This document shows positions 36,256 to 49,236 of a stretch of DNA of 64,000 bases, piece after piece; within the stretch, counting starts at the first letter, position 1; every line of letters begins with the position of its first letter. A program made the position numbers and the translations under genes. Origin of the DNA: Marthasterias glacialis (Eukaryota; Echinodermata; Asteroidea; Forcipulatida; Asteriidae). Where the stretch lies: positions 1 through 64,000 of the forward strand of contig CAJVRT020000006.1 in NCBI GenBank assembly GCA_911728455.2, given 5' to 3'. The notes below the pieces were generated by a model. That model saw only the letters and a program-made list of their open reading frames with translations. It did no database searches and was not told the origin of the DNA.

Positions 36256-37003
36256 TTGAGAGATTTTCAATTTTGGACCAAAATTTCAAAGTCGTTTTTG
36301 CTCTACCAACTCAAGAGGGAACCTCCCCCGACCCCAGCCCTACACTTTGCAGGTCCGGATCTGCCTTAGTTTGGAAAATATCCACGATTTTAGGGCCCTT
36401 CTTTTTGGGCCAAAAAACCGAAAAAGTCACCGTTACCCCCCCTTGAGAGATTTTCAATTTTGGACCAAAATTTCAAAGTCGTTTTTGCTCTACCAACTCA
36501 AGAGGGAACCTCCCCCGACCCCAGCCCTACACTTTGCAGGTCCGGATCTGCCTTAGTTTGGAAAATATCCAGGATTTTAGGGCCCTTCTTTTTGGGCCAA
36601 AAAACCGAAAAAGTCACCGTTACCCCCCCTTGAGAGATTTTCAATTTTGGACCAAAATTTCAAAGTCGTTTTTGCTCTACCAACTCAAGAGGGAACCTCC
36701 CCCGACCCCAGCCCTACACTTTGCAGGTCCGGATCTGCCTTAGTTTGGAAAATATCCACGATTTTAGGGCCCTTCTTTTTGGGCCAAAAAACCGAAAAAG
36801 TCACCGTTACCCCCCCTTGAGAGATTTTCAATTTTGGACCAAAATTTCAAAGTTGTTTTTGCTCTACCAACTCAAGAGGGAACCTCCCCCGACCCCAGCC
36901 CTACACTTTGCAGGTCCGGATCTGCCTTAGTTTGGAAAATATCCACGATTTTAGGGCCCTTCTTTTTGGGCCAAAGAACCGAAAAAGTCACCGTTACCCC
37001 CCC
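36256..37003 (+). repeat. Four-monomer block shared with 25,173-25,920
   Basis: The order plain, CCAGGAT, AAAGTTGTTTTTG, then GGCCAAAGAACC is repeated at an offset of 11,083 bp. This is the longest-range copied segment I could find and links regions 4 and 5. Confidence 0.75.
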
Positions 37004-40000
37004 TTGAGAGATTTTCAATTTTGGACCAAAATTTCAAAGTCGTTTTTGCTCTACCAACTCAAGAGGGAACCTCCCCCGACCCCAGCCCTACACTTTGCAG
37101 GTCCGGATCTGCCTTAGTTTGGAAAATATCCACGATTTTAGGGCCATTCTAAATGGGCCAAAAAACCGAAAAAGTCACCGTTACCCCCCCTTGAGAGATT
37201 TTCAATTTTGGACCAAAATTTCAAAGTCGTTTTTGCTCTACCAACTCAAGAGGGAACCTCCCCCGACCCCAGCCCTACACTTTGCAGGTCCGGATCTGCC
37301 TTAGTTTGGAAAATATCCACGATTTTAGGGCCCTTCTTTTTGGGCCAAAAAACCGAAAAAGTCACCGTTACCCCCCCTTGAGAGATTTTCAATTTTGGAC
37401 CAAAATTTCAAAGTCGTTTTTGCTCTACCAACTCAGAGGGAACCTCCCCCGACCCCAGCCCTACACTTTGCAGGTCCGGATCTGCCTTAGTTTGGAAAAT
37501 ATCCAGGATTTTAGGGCCCTTCTTTTTGGGCCAGAAACCGAAAAAGTCACCGTTACCCCCCCCCCCCCCCCCTTGAGAGATTTTCAAATTTGGACCAAAA
37601 TTTCCAAGTCGTTTTTGCTCTACCAACTCAAGAGGGAACCTCCCCCGACCCCAGCCCTACACTTTGCAGGTCCGGATCTGCCTTAGTTTGGAAAATATCC
37701 ACGATTTTAGGGCCCTTCTTTTTGGGCCAAAAAACCGAAAAAGTCACCGTTACCCCCCCTTGAGAGATTTTCAATTTTGGACCAAAATTTCTAAGTCGTT
37801 TTTGCTCTACCAACTCAAGAGGGAACCTCCCCCGACCCCAGCCCTACACTTTGCAGGTCCGGATCTGCCTTAGTTTGGAAAATATCCACGACTTTAGGGC
37901 CCTTCTAAATGGGCCAAAAAACCGAAAAAGTCACCGTAACCCCCCCTTGAGAGATTTTCAATTTTGGACCAAAATTTCAAAGTCGTTTTTGCTCTACCAA
38001 CTCAAGAGGGAACCTCCCCCGACCCCAGCCCTACACTTTGCAGGTCCGGATCTGCCTTAGTTTGGAAAATATCCAGGATTTTAGGGCCCTTCTTTTTGGG
38101 CCAAAAAAACCGAAAAAGTCACCGTTACCCCCCCTTGAGAGATTTTCAATTTTGGACCAAAATTTCAAAGTCGTTTTTGCTCTACCAACTCAAGAGGGAA
38201 CCTCCCCCGACCCCAGCCCTACACTTTGCAGGTCCGGATCTGCCTTAGTTTGGAAAATTTCCACGATTTTAGGGCCCTTCCTTTTGGGCCAAAAAACCGA
38301 AAAAGTCACCGTTACCCCCCCTTGAGAGATTTTCAATTTTGGACCAAAATTTCAAAGTCGTTTTTGCTCTACCAACTCAAGAGGGAACCTCCCCCGACCC
38401 CAGCCCTACACTTTGCAGGTCCGGATCTGCCTTAGTTTGGAAAATATCCACGATTTTAGGGCCCTTCTTTTGGGGCCAAAAAACCGAAAAAGTCACCGTT
38501 ACCCCCCCTTGAGAGATTTTCAATTTTGGACCAAAATTTCAAAGTTGTTTTTGCTCTACCAACTCAAGAGGGAACCTCCCCCGACCCCAGCCCTACACTT
38601 TGCAGGTCCGGATCTGCCTTAGTTTGGAAAATATCCACGATTTTAGGGCCCTTCTAAATGGGCCAAAAAACCGAAAAAGTCACCGTTACCCCCCCTTGAG
38701 AGATTTTCAATTTTGGACCAAAATTTCAAAGTCGTTTTTGCTCTACCAACTCAAGAGGGAACCTCCCCCGACCCCAGCCCTACACTTTGCAGGTCCGGAT
38801 CTGCCTTAGTTTGGAAAATATCCACGATTTTAGGGCCCTTCTTTTTGGGCCAAAAACCGAAAAAGTCACCGTTACCCCCCCTTGAGAGATTTTCAATTTT
38901 GGACCAAAATTTCAAAGTCGTTTTTGCTCTACCAACTCAAGAGGGAACCTCCCCCGACCCCAGCCCTACACTTTGCAGGTCCGGATCTGCCTTAGTTTGG
39001 AAAATATCCACGATTTTAGGGCCATTCTAAATGGGCCAAAAAACCGAAAAAGTCTCCGTTACCCCCCCCCCCCCCCCTTGAGAGATTTTCAATTTTGGAC
39101 CAAAATTTCAAAGTCGTTTTTGCTCTACCAACTCAAGAGGGAACCTCCCCCGACCCCAGCCCTACACTTTGCAGGTCCGGATCTGCCTTAGTTTGGAAAA
39201 TATCCACGATTTTAGGGCCCTTCTCTTTGGGCCAAAAAACCGAAAAAGTCACCGTTACCCCCCCTTGAGAGATTTTCAATTTTGGACCAAAATTTCAAAG
39301 TCGTTTTTGCTCTACCAACTCAAGAGGGAACCTCCCCCGACCCCAGCCCTACACTTTGCAGGTCCGGATCTGCCTTAGTTTGGAAAATATCCACGATTTT
39401 AGGGCCCTTCTTTTTGGGCCAAAAAACCGAAAAAGTCACCGTTACCCCCCCTTGAGAGATTTTCAATTTTGGACCAAAATTTCAAAGTCGTTTTTGCTCT
39501 ACCAACTCAAGAGGGAACCTCCCCCGACCCCAGCCCTACACTTTGCAGGTCCGGATCTGCCTTAGTTTGGAAAGTATCCACGATTTTAGGGCCCTTCTTT
39601 TTGGGCCAAAAAACCGAAAAAGTCACCGTTACCCCCCCTTGAGAGATTTTCAATTTTGGACCAAAATTTCAAAGTCGTTTTTGCTCTACCAACTCAAGAG
39701 GGAACCTCCCCCGACCCCAGCCCTACACTTTGCAGGTCCGGATCTGCCTTAGTTTGGAAAATATCCACGATTTTAGGGCCCTTCTTTTTGGGCCAAAAAA
39801 CCGAAAAAGTCACCGTTACCCCCCTTGAGAGATTTTCAATTTTGGACCAAAATTTCAAAGTCGTTTTTGCTCTACCAACTCAAGAGGGAACCTCCCCCGA
39901 CCCCAGCCCTACACTTTGCAGGTCCGGATCTGCCTTAGTTTGGAAAATATCCACGATTTTAGGGCCCTTCTTTTTGGGCCAAAAAACCGAAAAAGTCACC

Positions 40001-40010
40001 GTTACCCCCC

Positions 40011-40570
40011 TTGAGAGATTTTCAATTTTGGACCAAAATTTCAAAGTCGTTTTTGCTCTACCAACTCAAGAGGGAACCTCCCCCGACCCCAGCCCTACAC
40101 TTTGCAGGTCCGGATCTGCCTTAGTTTGGAAAATATCCACGATTTTAGGGCCCTTCTTTTGGGGCCAAAAAAACCGAAAAAGTCACCGTTACCCCCCCTT
40201 GAGAGATTTTCAATTTTGGACCAAAATTTCAAAGTCGTTTTTGCTCTACCAACTCAAGAGGGAACCTCCCCCGACCCCAGCCCTACACTTTGCAGGTCCG
40301 GATCTGCCTTAGTTTGGAAAATATCCACGATTTTAGGGCCCTTCTAAATGGGCCAAAAAACCGAAAAAGTCATCGTTACCCCCCCCCCCCCTTGAGAGAT
40401 TTTCAATTTTGGACCAAAATTTCAAAGTCGTTTTTGCTCTACCAACTCAAGAGGGAACCTCCCCTGACCCCAGCCCTACACTTTGCAGGTCCGGATCTGC
40501 CTTAGTTTGGAAAATATCCACGATTTTAGGGCCCTTCTTTTTGGGCCAAAAAACCGAAAAAGTCACCGTT
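40011..40570 (+). repeat. Three-monomer block repeated at 40,952-41,511
   Basis: TTCTTTTGGGGCC with an extra A, CTAAATGGGC with TCATCGTTA and an expanded tract, then CCCCTGACCCC recur 941 bp downstream. The third unit has a C7 junction here but about C17 in the downstream copy, so the two diverge at that tract. Confidence 0.8.
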
Positions 40571-40951
40571 ACCCCCCCTTGAAAGATTTTCAATTTTGGA
40601 CCAAAATTTCAAAGTCGTTTTTGCTCTACCAACTCAAGAGGGAACCTCCCCCGACCCCAGCCCTACACTTTGCAGGTCCGGATCTGCCTTAGTTTGGAAA
40701 ATATCCACGATTTTAGGGCCCTTCTTTTTGGGCCAAAAAACCGAAAAAGTCACCGTTACCCCCCTTGAGAGATTTTCAATTTTGGACCAAAATTTCAAAG
40801 TCGTTTTTGCTCTACCAACTCAAGAGGGAACCTCCCCCGACCCCAGCCCTACACTTTGCAGGTCCGGATCTGCCTTTGTTTGGAAAATATCCACGATTTT
40901 AGGGCCCTTCTTTTTGGGCCAAAAAACCGAAAAAGTCACCGTTACCCCCCC

Positions 40952-42300
40952 TTGAGAGATTTTCAATTTTGGACCAAAATTTCAAAGTCGTTTTTGCTCT
41001 ACCAACTCAAGAGGGAACCTCCCCCGACCCCAGCCCTACACTTTGCAGGTCCGGATCTGCCTTAGTTTGGAAAATATCCACGATTTTAGGGCCCTTCTTT
41101 TGGGGCCAAAAAAACCGAAAAAGTCACCGTTACCCCCCCTTGAGAGATTTTCAATTTTGGACCAAAATTTCAAAGTCGTTTTTGCTCTACCAACTCAAGA
41201 GGGAACCTCCCCCGACCCCAGCCCTACACTTTGCAGGTCCGGATCTGCCTTAGTTTGGAAAATATCCACGATTTTAGGGCCCTTCTAAATGGGCCAAAAA
41301 ACCGAAAAAGTCATCGTTACCCCCCCCCCCCCTTGAGAGATTTTCAATTTTGGACCAAAATTTCAAAGTCGTTTTTGCTCTACCAACTCAAGAGGGAACC
41401 TCCCCTGACCCCAGCCCTACACTTTGCAGGTCCGGATCTGCCTTAGTTTGGAAAATATCCACGATTTTAGGGCCCTTCTTTTTGGGCCAAAAAACCGAAA
41501 AAGTCACCGTTACCCCCCCCCCCCCCCCCTTGAGAGATTTTCAATTTTGGACCAAAATTTCAAAGTCGTTTTTGCTCTACCAACTCAAGAGGGAACCTCC
41601 CCCGACCCCAGCCCTACACTTTGCAGGTCCGGATCTGCCTTAGTTTGGAAAATATCCACGATTTTAGGGCCCTTCTTTTTGGGCCAAAAAACCGAAAAAG
41701 TCACCGTTACCCCCCCTTGAGAGATTTTCAATTTTGGACCAAAATTTCAAAGTCGTTTTTGCTCTACCAACTCAAGAGGGAACCTCCCCCGACCCCAGCC
41801 CTACACTTTGCAGGTCTGGATCTGCCTTAGTTTGGAAAATATCCACGATTTTAGGGCCCTTCTTTTTGGGCCAAAAAACCGAAAAAATCACCGTTACCCC
41901 CCCCCCCCCTTGAGAGATTTTCAATTTTGGACCAAAATTTCAAAGTCGTTTTTGCTCTACCAACTCAAGAGGGAACCTCCCCCGACCCCAGCCCTACACT
42001 TTGCAGGTCCGGATCTGCCGTAGTTTGGAAAATATCCACGATTTTAGGGCCCTTCTATTTTGGGCCAAAAAACCGAAAAAGTCACCGTTACCCACCCCCC
42101 CCCCCCCCCCCCCTTGAGAGATTTTCAATTTTGGACCAAAATTTCAAAGTCGTTTTTGCTCTACCAACTCAAGAGGGAACCTCCCCCGACCCCAGCACTA
42201 CACTTTGCTGGTCCGGATCTGCCTTAGTTTGGAAAATATCCACGATTTTAGGGCCCTTCTTTTTGGGCCAAAAAACCGAAAAAGTCACTGTTACCCCCCC
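40952..42300 (+). repeat. Seven-monomer block, copy 2 (copy 1 at 34,907-36,255)
   Basis: Same order and same total length as copy 1. Its first monomers are duplicated again 941 bp upstream (40,011-40,570). Private changes include CAGCACTAC near 42,194 and GAAAAAATCACC near 41,881. Confidence 0.9.
41910..42113 (+). repeat. Longest monomer (204 bp), CCCA-interrupted C tract
   Basis: This unit has GCCGTAGTTTGG, TCTATTTTGGG, and a junction tract reading CCCA and then about 19 C. Sister units with the same three markers lie at about 23,093-23,291, 23,853-24,051, 35,866-36,068 and 44,755-44,952, with different tract lengths. Confidence 0.85.
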
Positions 42301-42867
42301 TTGAGAGATTTTCAATTTTGGACCAAAATTTCAAAGTCGTTTTTGCTCTACCAACTCAAGAGGGAACCTCCCCCGACCCCAGCCCTACACTTTGCAGGTC
42401 CGGATCTGCCTTAGTTTGGAAAATATCCACGATTTTAGGGCCCTTCTTTTTGGACCAAAAAACCGAAAAAGTCACCGTTACCCCCCCTTGAGAGATTTTC
42501 AATTTTGGACCAAAATTTCAAAGTCGTTTTTGCTCTACCAACTCAAGAGGGAACCTCCCCCGACCCCAGCCCTACACTTTGCAGGTCCGGATCTGCCTTA
42601 GTTTGGAAAATATCCACGATTTTAGGGCCCTTCTTTTTGGGCCCAAAAACCGAAAAAGTCACCGTTACCCCCCCTTGAGAGATTTTCAATTTTGGACCAA
42701 AATTTCAAAGTCGTTTTTGCTCTACCAACTCAAGAGGGAACCTCCCCCGACCCCAGCCCTACACTTTGCAGGTCTGGATCTGCCTTAGTTTGGAAAATAT
42801 CCACGATTTTAGGGCCCTTCTTTTTGGGCCAAAAAACCGAAAAAGTCACCGTTACCCCCCCCCCCCC

Positions 42868-44557
42868 TTGAGAGATTTTCAATTTTGGACCAAAATTTCA
42901 AAGTCGTTTTTGCTCTACCAACTCAAGAGGGAACCTCCCCCGACCCCAGCCCTACACTTTGCAGGTCCGGATCTGCCTTAGTTTGGAAAATATCCACGAT
43001 CTTAGGGCCCTTCTTTTTGGACCAAAAAACCGAAAAAGTCACCGTTACCCCCCCTTGAGAGATTTTCAACTTTGGACCAAAATTTCAAAGTCGTTTTTGC
43101 TCTACCAACTCAAGAGGGAACCTCCCCCGACCCCAGCCCTACACTTTGCAGGTCCGGATCTGCCTTAGTTTGGAAAATATCCACGATTTTAGGGCCCTTC
43201 TTTTTGGGCCAAAAAACCGAAAAAGTCACCGTTACCCCCCCCTTGAGAGATTTTCAATTTTGGACCAAAATTTCAAAGTCGTTTTTGCTCTACCAACTCA
43301 AGAGGGAACCTCCCCTGACCCCAGCCCTACACTTTGCAGGTCCGGATCTGCCTTAGTTTGGAAAATATCCAGGATTTTAGGGCCCTTCTTTTTGGGCCAA
43401 AAAACCGAAAAAGTCACCGTTACCCCCCCCCCCCCCTTGAGAGATTTTCAATTTTGGACCAAAATTTCAAAGTCGTTTTTGCTCTACCAACTCAAGAGGG
43501 AACCTCCCCCGACCCCAGCCCTACACTTTGCTGGTCCGGATCTGCCTTAGTTTGGAAAATATCCACGATTTTAGGGCCCTTCTTTTTGGGCCAAAAAACC
43601 GAAAAAGTCACTGTTACCCCCCCTTGAGAGATTTTCAATTTTGGACCAAAATTTCAAAGTCGTTTTTGCTCTACCAACTCAAGAGGGAACCTCCCCCGAC
43701 CCCAGCCCTACACTTTGCAGGTCCGGATCTGCCTTAGTTTGGAAAATATCCACGATTTTAGGGCCCTTCTTTTTGGGCCAAAAAACCGAAAAAGTCACCG
43801 TTACCCCCCTTGAGAGATTTTCAATTTTGGACCAAAATTTCAAAGTCGTTTTTGCTCTACCAACTCAAGAGGGAACCTCCCCCGACCCCAGCCCTACACT
43901 TTGCAGGTCCGGATCTGCCTTAGTTTGGAAAATATCCACGATTTTAGGGCCCTTCTTTTTGGGCCAAAAAACCGAAAAAGTCACCGTTACCCCCCCTTGA
44001 GAGATTTTCAATTTTGGACCAAAATTTCAAAGTCGTTTTTGCTCTACCAACTCAAGAGGGAACCTCCCCCGACCCCAGCCCTACACTTTGCAGGTCCGGA
44101 TCTGCCTTAGTTTGGAAAATATCCACGATTTTAGGGCCCTTCTTTTTGGGCCAAAAAACCGAAAAAGTCACCGTTACCCCCCCTTGAGAGATTTTCAATT
44201 TTGGACCAAAATTTCAAAGTCGTTTTTTGCTCTACCAACTCAAGAGGGAACCTCCCCCGACCCCAGCCCTACACTTTGCAGGTCCGGATCTGCCTTAGTT
44301 TGGAAAATATCCACGATTTTAGGGCCCTTCTTTTTGGGCCAAAAAACCGAAAAAGTCACCGTTACCCCCCCTTGAGAGATTTTCAATTTTGGACCAAAAT
44401 TTCAAAGTCGTTTTTGCTCTACCAACTCAAGAGGGAACCTCCCCCGACCCCAGCCCTACACTTTGCAGGTCCGGATCTGCCTTAGTTTGGAAAATATCCA
44501 CGATTTTAGGGCCCTTCTTTTTGGGCCAAAAAACCGAAAAAGTCACCGTTACCCCCC
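42868..44557 (+). repeat. Nine monomers of a 12-monomer period, copy 1 (copy 2 at 45,140-46,830)
   Basis: The offset is 2,272-2,273 bp, about 12 monomers. Shared ordered markers are TTTTTGGACCAAAA, a C8 junction, CCCCTGACCCC, CCAGGAT, an expanded tract, TTTGCTGGTCC, GTCACTGTTA, a C6 junction, and one unit with an extra T (CGTTTTTTGCTC at about 44,221 and 46,494). Confidence 0.9.
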
Positions 44558-45139
44558 TTGAGAGATTTTCAATTTTGGACCAAAATTTCAAAGTCGTTTT
44601 TGCTCTACCAACTCAAGAGGGAACCTCCCCCGACCCCAGCCCTACACTTTGCAGGTCCGGATCTGCCTTAGTTTGGAAAATATCCAGGATTTTAGGGCCC
44701 TTCTTTTTGGGCCAAAAAACCGAAAAAGTCACCGTTACCCCCCCCCCCCCCCCCTTGAGAGATTTTCAATTTTGGACCAAAATTTCAAAGTCGTTTTTGC
44801 TCTACCAACTCAAGAGGGAACCTCCCCCGACCCCAGCCCTACACTTTGCAGGTCCGGATCTGCCGTAGTTTGGAAAATATCCACGATTTTAGGGCCCTTC
44901 TATTTTGGGCCAAAAAACCGAAAAAGTCACCGTTACCCACCCCCCCCCCCCCTTGAGAGATTTTCAATTTTGGACCAAAATTTCAAAGTCGTTTTTGCTC
45001 TACCAACTCAAGAGGGAACCTCCCCCGACCCCAGCCCTACACTTTGCAGGTCCGGATCTGCCTAAGTTTGGAAAATATCCACGATTTTAGGGCCCTTCTT
45101 TTTGGGCCAAAAAACCGAAAAAGTCACCGTTACCCCCCC

Positions 45140-46830
45140 TTGAGAGATTTTCATTTTTGGACCAAAATTTCAAAGTCGTTTTTGCTCTACCAACTCAAGA
45201 GGGAACCTCCCCCGACCCCAGCCCTACACTTTGCAGGTCCGGATCTGCCTTAGTTTGGAAAATATCCACGATTTTAGGGCCCTTCTTTTTGGACCAAAAA
45301 ACCGAAAAAGTCACCGTTACCCCCCCTTGAGAGATTTTCAATTTTGGACCAAAATTTCAAAGTCGTTTTTGCTCTACCAACTCAAGAGGGAACCTCCCCC
45401 GACCCCAGCCCTACACTTTGCAGGTCCGGATCTGCCTTAGTTTGGAAAATATCCACGATTTTAGGGCCCTTCTTTTTGGGCCAAAAAACCGAAAAAGTCA
45501 CCGTTACCCCCCCCTTGAGAGATTTTCAATTTTGGACCAAAATTTCAAAGTCGTTTTTGCTCTACCAACTCAAGAGGGAACCTCCCCTGACCCCAGCCCT
45601 ACACTTTGCAGGTCCGGATCTGCCTTAGTTTGGAAAATATCCAGGATTTTAGGGCCCTTCTTTTTGGGCCAAAAAACCGAAAAAGTCACCGTTACCCCCC
45701 CCCCCCCCCTTGAGAGATTTTCAATTTTGGACCAAAATTTCAAAGTCGTTTTTGCTCTACCAACTCAAGAGGGAACCTCCCCCGACCCCAGCCCTACACT
45801 TTGCTGGTCCGGATCTGCCTTAGTTTGGAAAATATCCACGATTTTAGGGCCCTTCTTTTTGGGCCAAAAAACCGAAAAAGTCACTGTTACCCCCCCTTGA
45901 GAGATTTTCAATTTTGGACCAAAATTTCAAAGTCGTTTTTGCTCTACCAACTCAAGAGGGAACCTCCCCCGACCCCAGCCCTACACTTTGCAGGTCCGGA
46001 TCTGCCTTAGTTTGGAAAATATCCACGATTTTAGGGCCCTTCTTTTTGGGCCAAAAAACCGAAAAAGTCACCGTTACCCCCCTTGAGAGATTTTCAATTT
46101 TGGACGAAAATTTCAAAGTCGTTTTTGCTCTACCAACTCAAGAGGGAACCTCCCCCGACCCCAGCCCTACACTTTGCAGGTCCGGATCTGCCTTAGTTTG
46201 GAAAATATCCACGATTTTAGGGCCCTTCTTTTTGGGCCAAAAAACCGAAAAAGTCACCGTTACCCCCCCTTGAGAGATTTTCAATTTTGGACCAAAATTT
46301 CAAAGTCGTTTTTGCTCTACCAACTCAAGAGGGAACCTCCCCCGACCCCAGCCCTACACTTTGCAGGTCCGGATCTGCCTTAGTTTGGAAAATATCCACG
46401 ATTTTAGGGCCCTTCTTTTTGGGCCAAAAAACCGAAAAAGTCACCGTTACCCCCCCTTGAGAGATTTTCAATTTTGGACCAAAATTTCAAAGTCGTTTTT
46501 TGCTCTACCAACTCAAGAGGGAACCTCCCCCGACCCCAGCCCTACACTTTGCAGGTCCGGATCTGCCTTAGTTTGGAAAATATCCACGATTTTAGGGCCC
46601 TTCTTTTTGGGCCAAAAAACCGAAAAAGTCACCGTTACCCCCCCTTGAGAGATTTTCAATTTTGGACCAAAATTTCAAAGTCGTTTTTGCTCTACCAACT
46701 CAAGAGGGAACCTCCCCCGACCCCAGCCCTACACTTTGCAGGTCCGGATCTGCCTTAGTTTGGAAAATATCCACGATTTTAGGGCCCTTCTTTTTGGGCC
46801 AAAAAACCGAAAAAGTCACCGTTACCCCCC
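45140..46830 (+). repeat. Nine monomers of a 12-monomer period, copy 2 (copy 1 at 42,868-44,557)
   Basis: Reproduces the markers of copy 1 in order. Differences noticed include TCATTTTTGG in the first unit and GGACGAAAATT near 46,103. The matching monomer after the block differs (CCAAATAACC here, expanded tract in copy 1), marking the end of the copied segment. Confidence 0.9.
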
Positions 46831-47588
46831 TTGAGAGATTTTCAATTTTGGACCAAAATTTCAAAGTCGTTTTTGCTCTACCAACTCAAGAGGGAACCTC
46901 CCCCGACCCCAGCCCTACACTTTGCAGGTCCGGATCTGCCTTAGTTTGGAAAATATCCAGGATTTTAGGGCCCTTCTTTTTGGGCCAAATAACCGAAAAA
47001 GTCACCGTTACCCCCCCTTGAGAGATTTTCAATTTTGGACCAAAATTTCAAAGTCGTTTTTGCTCTACCAACTCAAGAGGGAACCTCCCCCGACCCCAGC
47101 CCTACACTTTGCAGGTCCGGATCTGCCTTAGTTTGGAAAATATCCAGGATTTTAGGGCCCTTCTATTTTGGGCCGAAAAACAGAAAAAGTCACCGTTACC
47201 CCCCCCCCCCCCCCTTGAGAGATTTTCAATTTTGGACCAAAATTTCAAAGTCGGTTTTGCTCTACCAACTCAAGAGGGAACCTCCCCCGACCCCAGCCCT
47301 ACACTTTGCAGGTCCGGATCTGCCTTAGTTTGGAAAATATCCACGATTTTAGGGCCCTTCTTTTTGGGCCAAAAAACCGAAAAAGTCACCGTTACCCCCC
47401 CTTGAGAGATTTTCAATTTTGGACCAAAATTTCAAAGTCGTTTTTGCTCTACCAACTCAAGAGGGAACCTCCCCCGACCCCAGCCCTACACTTTGCAGGT
47501 CCGGATCTGCCTTAGTTTGGAAAATATCCAGGATTTTAGGGCCCTTCTTTTTGGGCCAAATAACCGAAAAAGTCACCGTTACCCCCCC

Positions 47589-47781
47589 TTGAGAGATTTT
47601 AAAGTTTGGACCAAATTTCGAAGTCGTTTTTGCTCTACCAACTCAAGAGGGAACCTCCCCCGACCCCAGCCCTACACTTTGCAGATCCAGATCTGCCTTA
47701 GTTTGGAAAATATCCACGATTTTAGGGCCCTTCTATTTTGGGCCGAAAAACAGAAAAAGTCACCGTTACCCCCCCCCCCCC
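47589..47781 (+). repeat. Most diverged monomer noticed
   Basis: This unit begins GAGAGATTTTAAAGTTTGG and continues ACCAAATTTCGAAGTCG, with a cluster of substitutions and a one-base loss in dyad 1. It then has GCAGATCCAGATC, TCTATTTTGGGCCG and AACAGAAAAAG with an expanded tract. The second half matches a unit about 571 bp upstream (near 47,170), so it looks chimeric. It sits exactly at the boundary between the variable left part and the homogeneous right part of the array. Confidence 0.8.
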
Positions 47782-49103
47782 TTGAGAGATTTTCAATTTT
47801 GGACCAAAATTTCAAAGTCGTTTTTGATCTACCAACTCAAGAGGGAACCTCCCCCGACCCCAGCCCTACACTTTGCAGGTCCGGATCTGCCTTAGTTTGG
47901 AAAATATCCACGATTTTAGGGCCCTTCTTTTTGGGCCAAAAAACCGAAAAAGTCACCGTTACCCCCCCTTGAGAGATTTTCAATTTTGGACCAAAATTTC
48001 AAAGTCGTTTTTGTTCTACCAACTCAAGAGGGAACCTCCCCCGACCCCAGCCCTACACTTTGCAGGTCCGGATCTGCCTTAGTTTGGAAAATATCCACGA
48101 TTTTAGGGCCCTTCTTTTTGGGCCAAAAAACCGAAAAAGTCACCGTTACCCCCCCTTGAGAGATTTTCAATTTTGGACCAAAATTTCAAAGTCGTTTTTG
48201 CTCTACCAACTCAAGAGGGAACCTCCCCCGACCCCAGCCCTACACTTTGCAGGTCCGGATTTGCCTTAGTTTGGAAAATATCCACGATTTTAGGGCCCTT
48301 CTTTTTGGGCCAAAAAACCGAAAAAGTCACCGTTACCCCCCCTTGAGAGATTTTCAATTTTGGACCAAAATTTCAAAGTCGTTTTTGCTCTACCAACTCA
48401 AGAGGGAACCTCCCCCGACCCCAGCCCTACACTTTGCAGGTCCGGATCTGCCTTAGTTTGGAAAATATCCACGATTTTAGGGCCCTTCTTTTTGGGCCAA
48501 AAAACCAAAAAAGTCACCGTTACCCCCCCTTGAGAGATTTTCAATTTTGGACCAAAATTTCAAAGTCGTTTTTGCTCTCCCAACTCAAGAGGGAACCTCC
48601 CCCGACCCCAGCCCTACACTTTGCAGGTCCGGATCTGCCTTAGTTTGGAAAATATCCACGATTTTAGGGCCCTTCTTTTTGGGCCAAAAAACCGAAAAAG
48701 TCACCGTTACCCCCCCTTGAGAGATTTTCAATTTTGGACCAAAATTTCAAAGTCGTTTTTGCTCTACCAACTCAAGAGGGAACCTCCCCCGACCCCAGCC
48801 CTACACTTTGCAGGTCCGGATCTGCCTTAGTTTGGAAAATATCCACGATTTTAGGGCCCTTCTTTTTGGGCCAAAAAACCGAAAAAGTCACCGTTACCCC
48901 CCCTTGAGAGATTTTCAATTTTGGACCAAAATTTCAAAGTCGTTTTTGATCTACCAACTCAAGAGGGAACCTCCCCCGACCCCAGCCCTACACTTTGCAG
49001 GTCCGGATCTGCCTTAGTTTGGAAAATATCCACGATTTTAGGGCCCTTCTTTTTGGGCCAAAAAACCGAAAAAGTCACCGTTACCCCCCCTTGAGAGATT
49101 TTC

Positions 49104-49120
49104 AATTTTGGACCAAAATT
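49104..49120. repeat. Dyad 1 of the monomer (17-bp inverted repeat), type example
   Basis: The arms AATTTTGG and CCAAAATT flank a single central A. The element recurs at positions 14-30 of almost every monomer, so there are roughly 340 copies at 187-bp spacing. An inverted repeat with a one-base centre is a typical shape for a site bound by a dimeric protein, or for cruciform extrusion in supercoiled DNA. No binding protein can be named from the sequence. Confidence 0.85.
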
Positions 49121-49236
49121 TCAAAGTCGTTTTTGCTCTACCAACTCAAGAGGGAACCTCCCCCGACCCCAGCCCTACACTTTGCAGGTCCGGATCTGCC
49201 TTAGTTTGGAAAATATCCACGATTTTAGGGCCCTTC

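Noticed and set aside
49208..49219. TATA-like GGAAAATATCC as a promoter
   Set aside because: An AT-rich stretch in each monomer is not evidence of a promoter without any downstream gene or other element. Satellite transcription is possible but not shown.
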